From Bifidobacterium avesanii (GTDB lineage Bacteria; Actinomycetota; Actinomycetes; Actinomycetales; Bifidobacteriaceae), in the NCBI RefSeq assembly GCF_009299475.1, contig NZ_WBSN01000010.1:34701-98700 (forward strand): 64,000 nucleotides of DNA, written 5' to 3'. Within the stretch, counting starts at the first letter, position 1. Each line of letters begins with the position of its first letter. The notes beneath the pieces were generated by a model, which was not told the origin of the DNA, did no database searches, and saw only the letters and a program-made list of their open reading frames with translations. Shown piece by piece: positions 27,400-35,977 of the stretch. The position numbers and the translations under genes were made by a program.

Positions 27400-27575
27400 A
27401 CGTGAAGATGCCGGACGGGGAGACGCCGGACGGGGAGACGCCGGACGGGAGGAGAGTGCGAGACGGGGATGTGATGCGCCCGGATAGGTAAGGTGACAGA
27501 CGGGAAGATGCCGGACGGAGTGAAAAGCGCCGGGCAGGAAGGTGCCGGACGGGGATGCGATGCGCATGGGCGGAA
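27396..27575. repeat. Degenerate 15-bp tandem repeats
   Basis: GCCGGACGGGGAGAC is repeated three times with little change near 27410-27450. It then decays into spaced copies of GGACGGGGATG(C/T)GATGCGC to about 27575. Confidence 0.65.
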
Positions 27576-27633
27576 AGAGCCGGATGGAAGGGGAATCCGG
27601 CCGGGCTCGGGCCGTGGGAAGCCGATGATGTTT

Positions 27634-27690
27634 GCAGTGGCTGGTGACAGCGTGGGCACATTGGACCCACGCTGTCACCAGCCACTTTGC
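27634..27690. repeat. Long perfect hairpin, family E copy 1
   Basis: GTGGCTGGTGACAGCGTGGG (27637-27656) pairs without mismatch with 27666-27685 around a 9-nt loop. A related hairpin is at 43348-43418. Confidence 0.9.
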
Positions 27691-27810
27691 AACGTCCATG
27701 GTCCTGCGCGGGATTCGGCCGTCCGAAGGCTTCCGCCGGTTCGGCCGCTTCCGATGATTTGGCGCTTCAGTAATTAAGTTGGTTCCGTTCCGGTCGGTTT
27801 CTCAGCCCTG

Positions 27811-27964
27811 CCAGTCCTGAAGGCCAGTCAGTCCTGAAGGACGGCCAGCCTCACAGACTGATCGCTATTGTGGGCTGATCGCCATCACAGATCGACTAGC
27901 CTCGTAAAACCAGCAGCCTCGCGAAACCGTCCAGTCTTGCAAAATCGCCAGTCTTGCAAAACCG
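27811..27964. repeat. Degenerate CCAGTC(C/T)TG and CTGATCGC repeats
   Basis: Short direct repeats such as CCAGTCTTGCAAAA(T/C)CG (27931 on, twice), AGTCCTGAAGG (twice) and GGCTGATCGC variants. No function is visible. Confidence 0.5.
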
Positions 27965-28132
27965 GTTGCCGCTTCGGTCGGTACCGGAGTTTGGCCGGTC
28001 CCGCGAGCCGGTTGGCGCTTCGATCGTCCCGCAAACTGGTCGGCACCGCAGATCGGGCGGTCGGAGCGCGGTCGGGCAAGCCGGCGAGCCGGACTGTGCC
28101 GCAAGTCCGGATTCACGGGTCATTTACGGGCC

Positions 28133-29917
28133 CTACGCCAGACGCAGCCACACGGAAGTGTCCTGAGGCAGCTTGCCGTCGTCGGTGAGTGGGCCGGATG
28201 CGAGCAGCACCTCGCCAGCGGGAAGGGCGGCCGGCGTGGCGCCGAAGTTCGTGAGGTTCGCCCAGCCGTTCGCGCGCCGATAGGCGATCACGCCGCCCGG
28301 CTGGCCGTCGGCGCCGTCGCGTGCGCCGCTTGGTGCGTCCTCGGCGAGCCACGCGCAGCTCGTGTCCACGGTCTGCAGTTCGTGGCGCAGAGCCAGCACA
28401 CGACGGTAGAAGTTGAGCATCGAGTCGGCGTCGCGGTCCTCCACGTCCACGGCGAAGTCCTTGAACCACTTGGGCTGCGGCAGATGCGGTTCGGTCGTGG
28501 CGCCGGAGGGGGAGAACCCGAACGATCCGCGCGTGCCGAACTGGTCGGTGGGCTTCTCCAGCGTGGGCGCGTCCGAGCCGATCCACGGCAGTGGCACGCG
28601 GCATCCGTCGCGCCCCTTGGTGGACTCCTCATGGTCGCTCCTCAGCGGCCACGGGTCCTCGAGACGGTCCCACGGGATGTCCGGCACCTCGAACAGGCCC
28701 AGTTCCTCGCCCTGATACACGTACGCCGAGCCGGGCAGCGCCATTTCGAGCATGAGGGCAGCCTTGGCGCGCTTGGTGCCGAGCGGGCGGTTCTCGAAGT
28801 ACGTGCGGCCCATCCTCAGCGCCCAGTCGGCGGAGATCTGGTGGTACTCGGCGGTCGGCACCTGCGGCAGCGCGTAGCGGCTCGCGTGGCGGTGCACGTC
28901 GTGGTTGCTCATCACCCACGTGGATGTGGACCCGGAGCGCTCGGCGCAGGCCAGACCCTCCGCGATCGCCGCGTGCATGGCGTCGAACGTCCAGTCGGCC
29001 TTGGCGAACTCGAAGTTGAAGATCTGCCCCAGATCGTCCGGCGAGGCGTACAGGTACTGGCGCTCCGGGCGCACCCACGCCTCGGCCACGGCGAAGCGCG
29101 GCGGATCGTACTTGTTGAACACCTCGCGTCGCCACTCGTGGTAGATCTCGTGCACCTCGTTGCGGTCGAGCACCGGGTGCGAGCCGTCGGCGGGCATGTC
29201 GTTGGTGCTCATCACGCCGTAATCGTCCAGATCATCGCGGTCGAGGTCCTTGGCGAGGGCCTGCGCCACGTCGATGCGGAAGCCGTCCACGCCGTGGTCG
29301 CACCAGAAGCGCAGAGTCCTGAGAAAGTCGTCGCGCACCTCGCGGTTGTCCCAGTTGAAGTCGGGCTGCTCCTTGGTGAACATGTGCAGGTACCACTGGC
29401 CGTCCGGCACGCGCGTCCACGCCGGTCCGCCGAAGTGGTTCACCCACTTGGTGGGCGGCTCGTCGCCGTTCGGGCCCTTGCCGTCGCGGAAGATGTAGCG
29501 CGCGCGTTCCGGCGAGCCCGGGCCGGCCTTGAGCGCCGCCTGGAACCACGGGTGCAGGTGCGAGCTGTGGTTGGGCACGATGTCCACCACCACCTTGATG
29601 CCGGCGGCGTGCGCGGTGTCCGTGAGCCGGCTGAAGTCGCCCATGGTGCCGAGCTTCGGGTCCACGTCGCGGTAGTCGGCCACGTCGTAGCCACCGTCCG
29701 CCAGCTCGCTCGGGTAGAACGGGGACAGCCAGATCGCGTCCACGCCGAGCCTCTTCAGGTACGGGATCTGCTCGGTCACGCCGTTGAGGTCGCCGATCCC
29801 GGATCCGGTGGTGTCCTTGAAGCTGCGCGGATACACCTGATAGACCACCGCCTGCCGCCACCACAGCGCCGGATCGCTCGCCGCGTTGTGCTCGCCGTTG
29901 TTCGCATCGTTCGTCAT
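28133..29917 (-). CDS. GH13 alpha-glucosidase (oligo-1,6-glucosidase type)
   Basis: A 594-residue intracellular glycoside hydrolase. GH13 regions are visible: DIVPNH, GFRIDVAQAL (nucleophile Asp), FAVAEAWV (acid/base Glu) and MSNHDVHRH (third Asp). The start WWRQAVVYQVYPRSFKD and GIGDLNG are typical of the alpha-glucosidase subgroup that bifidobacteria use on isomalto-, sucrose- or maltose-type oligosaccharides. The bond specificity cannot be fixed by eye. AGGAGG precedes the ATG. It has no signal peptide and stands alone. Confidence 0.93.
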   Translation of the reverse strand: MTNDANNGEHNAASDPALWWRQAVVYQVYPRSFKDTTGSGIGDLNGVTEQIPYLKRLGVDAIWLSPFYPSELADGGYDVADYRDVDPKLGTMGDFSRLTDTAHAAGIKVVVDIVPNHSSHLHPWFQAALKAGPGSPERARYIFRDGKGPNGDEPPTKWVNHFGGPAWTRVPDGQWYLHMFTKEQPDFNWDNREVRDDFLRTLRFWCDHGVDGFRIDVAQALAKDLDRDDLDDYGVMSTNDMPADGSHPVLDRNEVHEIYHEWRREVFNKYDPPRFAVAEAWVRPERQYLYASPDDLGQIFNFEFAKADWTFDAMHAAIAEGLACAERSGSTSTWVMSNHDVHRHASRYALPQVPTAEYHQISADWALRMGRTYFENRPLGTKRAKAALMLEMALPGSAYVYQGEELGLFEVPDIPWDRLEDPWPLRSDHEESTKGRDGCRVPLPWIGSDAPTLEKPTDQFGTRGSFGFSPSGATTEPHLPQPKWFKDFAVDVEDRDADSMLNFYRRVLALRHELQTVDTSCAWLAEDAPSGARDGADGQPGGVIAYRRANGWANLTNFGATPAALPAGEVLLASGPLTDDGKLPQDTSVWLRLA

Positions 29918-29975
29918 ATGGGCCTCCTGAAGTCGTGCCGTACCTTCGATTATCCGTCCTTCGCGCGCAAGTTCG

Positions 29976-30050
29976 TGGCAGAAGTTGCATATTCGGGCGC
30001 ATACGGCCCCGATTCAGCCCCTTACACGCGCGGATATGCAACTTTTGCCA
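29976..30050. repeat. 75-nt hairpin element between divergent genes
   Basis: TGGCAGAAGTTGCATATTCG (29976 on) pairs with CGGATATGCAACTTTTGCCA (to 30050), flanked inside by CGC. The arms are AT-rich. It lies between the divergent alpha-glucosidase and orn genes, so it could be an operator as well as a repeat. Confidence 0.75.
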
Positions 30051-30128
30051 TGCGACGGGCGCAGGTCGGCGGTCGGATATAGCCTGTAACGTTCCCCAAG
30101 GAAAACGCATACGGAAAGGCGGCTTGCG

Positions 30129-30779
30129 ATGGTTGACAGCCACGACGCGGAAACCTACGGCGCGAAGGAATCGCGCCTCATCTGGATCGACTGCGAGATG
30201 ACCGGACTCGACATCTTCGGCGGCGACGAGCTCGTCGAGGTGTCCGTCGTGCCCACCGACTTCGAGCTCAACGTGCTCGACGAGGGCGTGGACTACGTCA
30301 TCAAGCCGTCCGACGCGGCCGTGGCTCACATGAACGACTTCGTGCGCGCCATGCACACCCGTTCCGGCCTCATCAAGGAGTGGGAGCACGGGCTCACGCT
30401 CGATCAGGCGCAGGCCAAGGTGGTCGAGTACGTCAAGCGCTTCACCCCGGACGGCGTCAAGCCCCTGCTCGCCGGCAACACCATCGGCTCGGACAAGAAG
30501 TTCCTCGACCACTACATGCCCGATCTCATGGCCAACCTGCACTACCGCACCATCGACGTGAGCACCCTCAAGGAGCTCGCCCGCCGCTGGTACCCGGACG
30601 TGTACCTCAACCGCCCGCCCAAGCACGGTGGCCACCGCGCGCTCGCGGACATCATCGAGTCCCTCGACGAGCTGCGCTACTATCGCAAGGCGTTCATGGC
30701 CCCCGAACCCGGCCCGGACGCGGCCGAATCCAAGGCCATCGCCAAGGAGATCAAGGCCACCAGCCTGCTCAGCAAGTGA
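30129..30779 (+). CDS. orn: Oligoribonuclease
   Basis: A 216-residue DEDDh 3'-5' exoribonuclease that clears 2- to 5-nt RNA, including linear c-di-nucleotide products. The motifs are [12 protein letters not shown] (Exo I), [14 protein letters not shown] (Exo II) and the C-terminal [14 protein letters not shown] (Exo III, with His). The length is slightly above the E. coli enzyme because of a short N-terminal extension and an Ala/Lys-rich tail. AAAGGCGG precedes the ATG. Confidence 0.96.
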   Translation: MVDSHDAETYGAKESRLIWIDCEMTGLDIFGGDELVEVSVVPTDFELNVLDEGVDYVIKPSDAAVAHMNDFVRAMHTRSGLIKEWEHGLTLDQAQAKVVEYVKRFTPDGVKPLLAGNTIGSDKKFLDHYMPDLMANLHYRTIDVSTLKELARRWYPDVYLNRPPKHGGHRALADIIESLDELRYYRKAFMAPEPGPDAAESKAIAKEIKATSLLSK

Positions 30780-30816
30780 GCAGCCATCCGCCGGCCGGTC
30801 CCGAGACCGGTGATCG

Positions 30817-31494
30817 TCACGAGGCCGGCCGCGGCCGCCCGATGTCGTTCCATTGGGCGTCGTTGCGCGACTCGGCGTAGGTGCGCAGCAGGAAGTCGTG
30901 GTACGCGTCGAACAGGCGATGATAGTCGTCGTGATACGTAGCCCCGTCCCGCGGCGTCTCGATTGAGGCGGATCGCAGGTCCTCGGCGAAGGACCACCGG
31001 GTTTCGCTGTTGGACCCGCCCCCGATGAAGCCCTCCGCGTCCACGGACGCCTCATTGAGGAATCCGTATGCATACGCCGGGTGCCCGGACGTCGCGCGCG
31101 TGCAGTCGGCGACGATGATGCGCGCCTCCTCGTGGGAATTCGGATAGGTGACGTTGTAATACGGGTCGCTTTCCACATTCCCCCACGCCAGTCGCTGGGC
31201 GCCGGCCAGAGCGCTGCGGAACATGGCGACCGCATCGTCCTCGCCGGTGCGCGGCTCGAACAAATACGAGACGTCCCGCAGCGAGTTTGTGTCGCCGTCC
31301 TCGACCGTGATGGTCGAGTACAGCAGGCTGGTCGCCTTGGATACGGTCAGCCCCTCCGCCGTGACGGTCGTGCTGCGCCATGCGAGAATGGGGGTGCCCC
31401 TTCCGACCGCCAACGCCATGTCGGCGCCGAATGCGAAGAGCAGGATGAACGTTGCTATGACGCCTTTTCTGATAGTCAGAAGATGTTGGCGCAT
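30817..31494 (-). CDS. Probable secreted or membrane-anchored protein of unknown function
   Basis: A 225-residue protein starting MRQHLLTIRKGVIATFILLF, a signal peptide or N-terminal anchor (to about residue 30). The remainder is soluble with many Tyr, Asp and His (TYHDDYHRLFDAYHDFLL). No family is recognised. GAAGGAG precedes the ATG. It lies 70 nt downstream of the AT-rich amidase-like gene on the same strand, so they may be co-transcribed. Its GC is closer to the chromosome than that of its neighbour. Confidence 0.65.
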   Translation of the reverse strand: MRQHLLTIRKGVIATFILLFAFGADMALAVGRGTPILAWRSTTVTAEGLTVSKATSLLYSTITVEDGDTNSLRDVSYLFEPRTGEDDAVAMFRSALAGAQRLAWGNVESDPYYNVTYPNSHEEARIIVADCTRATSGHPAYAYGFLNEASVDAEGFIGGGSNSETRWSFAEDLRSASIETPRDGATYHDDYHRLFDAYHDFLLRTYAESRNDAQWNDIGRPRPAS

Positions 31495-31564
31495 GTCGCT
31501 CCTTCTGTCATGCGTGGGTGTGCATCATCGATATGATGATGCACACCCACATTCTGCGCGTTAA

Positions 31565-32620
31565 TTAACGGCGAATCCGAGCCAGACTGCCTCCGTTATT
31601 GGAGATGTTATCCCAATCGTTCCCCGAGTGACTGGCCCATAGCTCGTAATTATGTGAATGCTGAGCTACGAGGTAGTCAATATATCCATTGGTCCATCCT
31701 CCTGTAGCAGTGACAAACCCGATGTGGTCTACAGAGTTGTCATTGCCAAAATCAGCTCCTATGAAGTCTCCCGCAGCGATGTTAGTCGTAAAAGCTGCAT
31801 GGTCACGCGCCCAGTATCCAATCCCCATATAGCGGGAAAATGTGTGTGCGTTGACCCATGAGACGGAATGAGTATGGAATCCTAGCCAGTTCTTTTTGTG
31901 CCACCATCCCTGTTGTTCGCTATCGTAGACTTCTTGTCGGACGCCGCTGGCCTCTAGAATTTGAGAAGCGAAATTGGTGCAATCGTTATTCCCAAAATTC
32001 CAATATGCTGGATTGCCTTTCCAAGCATATTGCTTCGCGTAACTAATTGCCGCAGAAGTGTTGGGTAATGATGTTGTATTATATGTGGATGTCATTGCCA
32101 TAGCTAATGGTGCATCGTATGGCATCATCTCAATGATGTGCGTCAAATCGGGTACATGTTTTGTTGTGTTGTAACTGAGTTTCCCGATGGATGTCGTTAT
32201 TTCTTCATTGATGTATTTGTTTTCGAAAATATCAAAGAATGCCCTCATTTCTGCAATAATTGTGCTGTCAATATTGTTGCCTGAGTATGAATAAACTATC
32301 GTCTGATATTCTTTCCAATTTGTAACTGATGCTGGTTGTAGTGATGCGTATTGCTGAATTGTATTAAATTCATTACGCCATTTTTTATATGCATTATTAA
32401 ATGCTTGATCCTGATTTTCAAAAGTGCAGTACAAAGGGTTTTCTTTACCGTATATTCTGATTGTGTTGGTTGTTGTTATATTGTTCAAATGATGTAAGGT
32501 TGTTGATGTGCAGAGAGTATTATCTGGCAGGGAGTCTGCATAACTGGTTGTTGGAGTAATGAGAACGCAATACAACATCACTGTTAATGCAGTCAATGCC
32601 GCTTTTGCTTTGGTGAACAT
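31565..32620 (-). CDS. Secreted amidase-domain protein (Amidase_6-like), AT-rich
   Basis: A 351-residue protein with a signal peptide (cut near SYA, residue 28). The C-terminal half resembles the putative amidase (Amidase_6) NlpC/CHAP-like fold: AISYAKQYAWKG, then NNDCTNFASQIL with catalytic-type C214, and VDHIGFVTA with a conserved His. Such proteins may cut peptide or amide bonds at the cell surface. The N-terminal half (Asn/Thr-rich) has no recognised domain. Base composition is much more AT-rich than all neighbours, which suggests recent transfer. A two-component system is divergent from it. Confidence 0.75.
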   Translation of the reverse strand: MFTKAKAALTALTVMLYCVLITPTTSYADSLPDNTLCTSTTLHHLNNITTTNTIRIYGKENPLYCTFENQDQAFNNAYKKWRNEFNTIQQYASLQPASVTNWKEYQTIVYSYSGNNIDSTIIAEMRAFFDIFENKYINEEITTSIGKLSYNTTKHVPDLTHIIEMMPYDAPLAMAMTSTYNTTSLPNTSAAISYAKQYAWKGNPAYWNFGNNDCTNFASQILEASGVRQEVYDSEQQGWWHKKNWLGFHTHSVSWVNAHTFSRYMGIGYWARDHAAFTTNIAAGDFIGADFGNDNSVDHIGFVTATGGWTNGYIDYLVAQHSHNYELWASHSGNDWDNISNNGGSLARIRR

Positions 32621-32783
32621 AATTCCTCTTTCTTGTGAACTTCTTTGGTCTCAATTGTGATTGTAGTGTGTGTCGATGTTTATGCAATCTATCTACATAT
32701 TTCATTTATATAGATTGTTATATAAGTTATACTTATTTTGTGGGTAGACCTCGGATTCGAGGGATATTATGGTGGAGGTGGTG

Positions 32784-33437
32784 ATGATAGATCTGGGAAT
32801 TATCGAGAATGACCGTATGACCGTTTCGGTGCTTCGCTACATGCTGAGGCGCTGTGGAGACTTCCGGGTGTTATGGGCGGCGACCACCGCTGTCGAAGGA
32901 TTACGATGTTGTTTTCAAAGTGACGGCAAACAGCCTGATGTGGTGTTGATAGACATCATGCTAGAGGGAATCAGCGGGCTTGATGTATGCCGTGAGATTC
33001 GCCGGAACAATCAAACTATCGGAGTGGTCTGTATCACGGCATATGCGGTGGGGTCTTTCGCCGATCGTGCGGTCTACAGTGGAGCGCAGGCCATAATCTC
33101 AAAAGACAGAACTATTGTGGAGATTGCAGATACGATACGCGCGGTCGCGCATGGAAAGGCTTCCTGTCCCTTTCGTTCCGCTATCGAAGCTCATGATCTT
33201 CTTGTTGCCGAGCGGGCCGATGCGGATGATGCAGGCATGGAAATGACGGCGTTGTCATCCATGGAACTGGCTGTGATGCGCGCGTATCATGAGGGTTTTT
33301 CGACGCGCGAAATAGCGCGGCAGCATCATATCGTTCCTTCAACCGTTCTGGTCCATGCGCATCACGTCATGGCCAAATTGGGCGTCCATACCCGCGTGGA
33401 GGCCGTACGGATCTGCCTCCGCGATCATCTGATATGA
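32784..33437 (+). CDS. NarL/LuxR-family response regulator
   Basis: A 217-residue regulator. The receiver domain (1-120) has the phospho-acceptor D57 (VVLIDIMLEG), T84 (CITAYAV) and K107 (IISKDR). The acidic pair near the N-terminus reads E-N-D. The C-terminal LuxR helix-turn-helix is LSSMELAVM...STREIARQHHIVPSTVLVHAHHVMAKLGV. ATG 32784 follows GGAGG with a 5-nt gap and is preferred to ATG 32769. The histidine kinase gene starts 12 nt downstream. It probably controls the divergent AT-rich amidase-like gene, judged only from position. Confidence 0.9.
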   Translation: MIDLGIIENDRMTVSVLRYMLRRCGDFRVLWAATTAVEGLRCCFQSDGKQPDVVLIDIMLEGISGLDVCREIRRNNQTIGVVCITAYAVGSFADRAVYSGAQAIISKDRTIVEIADTIRAVAHGKASCPFRSAIEAHDLLVAERADADDAGMEMTALSSMELAVMRAYHEGFSTREIARQHHIVPSTVLVHAHHVMAKLGVHTRVEAVRICLRDHLI

Positions 33438-33448
33438 GAGGTGGGAAC

Positions 33449-34513
33449 ATGAGCGGGCCGCATTCGCATCCGGCGGTAGCGTCGTCGGGCGCCAAACTGG
33501 CCGTGTCGGTTGCCGGCTGGAGCGTGATCATGATCGACGCATGCGTGACAGTGATCGCTTCTTCCACGCCATATGGCCTTCAACTGCTGTCCATGCTGGT
33601 GCTTGTCGTCATGGCGATGAGCTCCGTGGTGGAATCGCTGATGGCCGCGGCGGTGGCCGCCACCGCCCATTGCTTGATGATCGCGTTGTACGGCGGCGGA
33701 TTGTCCCTCAGCATGCTGCCGTCGTTCGGTCCGGTGGTCGCGGCGTACGGCCTCGCATGGATGGCGGGCGCGCTGTGTCGGGCGATGGTCGGCAACGCGA
33801 TGCTGCGACGTGCGCTGCGCGAGCGTGCCGTACGGCAGTCCACCGTCGTCCAACTTCATGATCAGGTGTGCAATGCCATGTCCTGCGCGATGATGCTGCT
33901 TGACCGGAACGAGATCGCTGAGAGCCGCCGCGTCTTGGACGAGACTCTGGGAACGGTCCGGCGCATCATGCAGTGCCTTGATGAGGACACCGACGGCACG
34001 GTGCTGGATGCCCCTCCGTCGCCGGCCGCATGGAACCCATGGACGGTCACGGAAACGCGGCTGCGCGGCATGGTCGCCGAACGGGAGCGGCTGCTGGCCT
34101 CTCTGGGGTTCCGAGGCGTCGTCCTGTTCCCCGAGCATTGTCTGGACCGGGCCTCGCGGCAGGTGCGCGCCACGGTGTACGCGCTGCTCGTCGAGCTGTT
34201 CGGCAACATCGCCAAGCATGCTGATCCGGACGGCGGCTACTATTGCTCCATCGCCGAATGCGGCGGCGACGTGATCATCGAACTGAGCGACGTCCCCCGT
34301 GCCCGGCCGACGACGGAAGGGAGCGAAGCCGGCGAGTCGGCCTTTCGGACCGGCGGCAAGCGCACGGGCCTGCCCTATTACCGAAGTGTCTGCGCCGACC
34401 TTGGAGGATCGTTGGACATCGACCAATCGCCGGAATGGTGGCACCTGCGGGCGCGCATCCCGCTTCAGGCGCATCGCCGCGGAGCCGGCCGCCAGCGCGA
34501 CTGCTGCGTATAA
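33449..34513 (+). CDS. Sensor histidine kinase, HisKA_3-like, with divergent ATPase boxes
   Basis: A 354-residue kinase. The N-terminal third has about four hydrophobic segments (residues 20-115) that form the sensor. The phospho-acceptor H137 is in VVQLHDQVCNAM, the NarL-type HisKA_3 box. The ATPase N box is LLVELFGNIAKHAD. The usual DxGxG and GLGL boxes are weak (VIIELSDVP; GGKRTGLPYYRSV), so nucleotide binding may be altered. GAGAGGTGGG precedes ATG 33449. It forms a pair with the response regulator before it, and its stop codon overlaps the promoter of the next gene. Confidence 0.85.
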   Translation: MSGPHSHPAVASSGAKLAVSVAGWSVIMIDACVTVIASSTPYGLQLLSMLVLVVMAMSSVVESLMAAAVAATAHCLMIALYGGGLSLSMLPSFGPVVAAYGLAWMAGALCRAMVGNAMLRRALRERAVRQSTVVQLHDQVCNAMSCAMMLLDRNEIAESRRVLDETLGTVRRIMQCLDEDTDGTVLDAPPSPAAWNPWTVTETRLRGMVAERERLLASLGFRGVVLFPEHCLDRASRQVRATVYALLVELFGNIAKHADPDGGYYCSIAECGGDVIIELSDVPRARPTTEGSEAGESAFRTGGKRTGLPYYRSVCADLGGSLDIDQSPEWWHLRARIPLQAHRRGAGRQRDCCV

Positions 34514-34524
34514 TCGGCCCCATG
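34509..34524 (+). promoter_or_regulatory. -10 box and leaderless start of the helicase gene
   Basis: A consensus TATAAT at 34509-34514 overlaps the TAA stop of the kinase gene (34511-34513). It ends 7 nt before the ATG at 34522. No ribosome site is present, so the mRNA should start at the ATG. Confidence 0.65.
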
Positions 34525-35952
34525 CTGCAATCCGAAGCCCTGGCCATCCTCAACGCCGGCGTCAGCGTGTTCCTCACCGGCGCTCCCGGCGCGGGCAAGA
34601 CGTATGTGCTGAACGAGTTCATCACCACGGCGCGCAGGGCCGGGGCGAGCGTGGCCGTCACCGCGTCCACCGGCATCGCGGCCACGCACGTCAACGGGCA
34701 GACCATCCACTCGTGGAGCGGCGTGGGCGTGGCGAACGCGCTCACCGCGAACCTGCTCAAAACCATCCGCACGCGCCGGCGCCGGAAGATCGAGGCGGCG
34801 GACGTGCTGGTGATCGACGAGGTTTCCATGATGCACGCGTGGCTGTTCGACATGGTCGATCAGGTCTGCCGCGCGATCCGCCACGACCCGCGTCCGTTCG
34901 GTGGCCTGCAGGTGGTGCTCTCCGGCGACTTCTTCCAGCTGCCGCCCGTCTCCGTGTCCGGCCGCAACCGGGACGTGCTCGCGCCCAGTCCGGAATACGT
35001 GGCCGCGCGCGAACGGTACGCGAAGGCCGGGCTCAACCCGGAGGGCTTCGTCACCGAGTCGCTGGTGTGGAACGAGCTCAACCCGGTGGTCTGCTACCTC
35101 ACGGAGCAGCACCGTCAGGACGACGGCCAGCTGCTCGGCGTGCTCACGGACATCCGCGACGGGGCCGTGACGCAGGCCGACCGCGACGCGCTGGTCACGC
35201 GGCTGGGCGTCATGCCCGAAGCGGGGGAGGTGGCCGTGAACCTGTTCCCGGTGAACCGGCAGGCCGATTCGCTCAACGACATGCGGCTTGCGCAAATCGG
35301 CGAGCCGGAGCACGACTTCTACGCGGAGACCGCCGGTCCGGCCAATCTGGTGGACAGACTCAAAAGGAACATGCTCGCGCCGGAGCGGCTGGTCCTGAAG
35401 GCCGGGGCGGCCGTGATGGCCCTGCGCAACGATCAGGACCACCAGTACGTCAACGGTTCGCTCGGCACCGTGCGCGGCTTCGCGGCGGAGAACAAGGGCG
35501 GCTGGCCGATCGTGGAGTTCGAAAACGGCAGCATCGTGACCATGAAACCGGCCGCATGGGAGCTCACGGACGGCGAAACCGTGCTCGCGTCCGTCAACCA
35601 GGTGCCGCTCAGATGCGCGTGGGCCATCACCATCCACAAGTCGCAGGGCATGACGCTCGACCGGGCCGTGATGGACCTGAGCCGCACGTTCGCGCCCGGC
35701 ATGGGCTACGTGGCGCTCTCCCGCGTGGAATCGCTCGGCGGGCTCTATCTGGCCGGCGTCAACGAGCGCATGTTCCTCGTCTCGCCGGACGCGGTGATGC
35801 TGGACGCCGACCTGCGCGAGGCCTCCGACGCGGCCGCCGAGTGCCTTGCCGACGAGGGTGCCGAGGCGCTCGCCAAACGCGTGACGGCCGAGCGGGAAAC
35901 GGGAGGGGCGGCGGACCCGGACGACGAATTCGCGCAGGACGCGCTGTTCTGA
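34522..35952 (+). CDS. Pif1/RecD-like superfamily 1B DNA helicase
   Basis: A 476-residue ATPase. Motif I (Walker A) is GAPGAGKT at 20-27, motif Ia VTASTGIAATHVNG, motif II VIDEVSMM (D99/E100), motif III LSGDFFQLPPV, and the C-terminal motifs are AWAITIHKSQGMTLD and GYVALSRVESLGGLYL. This pattern belongs to Pif1-like 5'-3' helicases, which are widespread but uncharacterised in bifidobacteria. The acidic C-tail is DPDDEFAQDALF. It appears to have its own promoter even though it follows the kinase by 8 nt. Confidence 0.92.
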   Translation: MLQSEALAILNAGVSVFLTGAPGAGKTYVLNEFITTARRAGASVAVTASTGIAATHVNGQTIHSWSGVGVANALTANLLKTIRTRRRRKIEAADVLVIDEVSMMHAWLFDMVDQVCRAIRHDPRPFGGLQVVLSGDFFQLPPVSVSGRNRDVLAPSPEYVAARERYAKAGLNPEGFVTESLVWNELNPVVCYLTEQHRQDDGQLLGVLTDIRDGAVTQADRDALVTRLGVMPEAGEVAVNLFPVNRQADSLNDMRLAQIGEPEHDFYAETAGPANLVDRLKRNMLAPERLVLKAGAAVMALRNDQDHQYVNGSLGTVRGFAAENKGGWPIVEFENGSIVTMKPAAWELTDGETVLASVNQVPLRCAWAITIHKSQGMTLDRAVMDLSRTFAPGMGYVALSRVESLGGLYLAGVNERMFLVSPDAVMLDADLREASDAAAECLADEGAEALAKRVTAERETGGAADPDDEFAQDALF

Positions 35953-35977
35953 CCGGTGCCGCTTATAGGGGCGCTGC

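Larger units (their letters stand above)
26833..28132. other. 1.3-kb region with no recognisable gene, made of repeats
   Basis: No coding region is convincing on either strand. In order: a GGGCCC hairpin (26893-26924), ATGTTTGCC repeats (27071-27136), three GCACTG/CAGTGC palindromes (27178-27399), a 15-bp GCCGGACGGGGAGAC tandem (27396-27575), a perfect 20-bp-stem hairpin (27634-27690), and CCAGTC(C/T)TG-type degenerate repeats (27811-27964). It separates guaB from the convergent alpha-glucosidase. Confidence 0.7.

Noticed and set aside
27396..27575. CRISPR or minisatellite gene
   Set aside because: The 15-bp units are tandem and degrade without spacers; the region does not code.
28382..30082. 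566-codon plus-strand open frame
   Set aside because: It is antisense to the alpha-glucosidase.
30380..30880. 166-codon alternative frame inside orn
   Set aside because: It is an overlapping frame of an essential well-matched gene.
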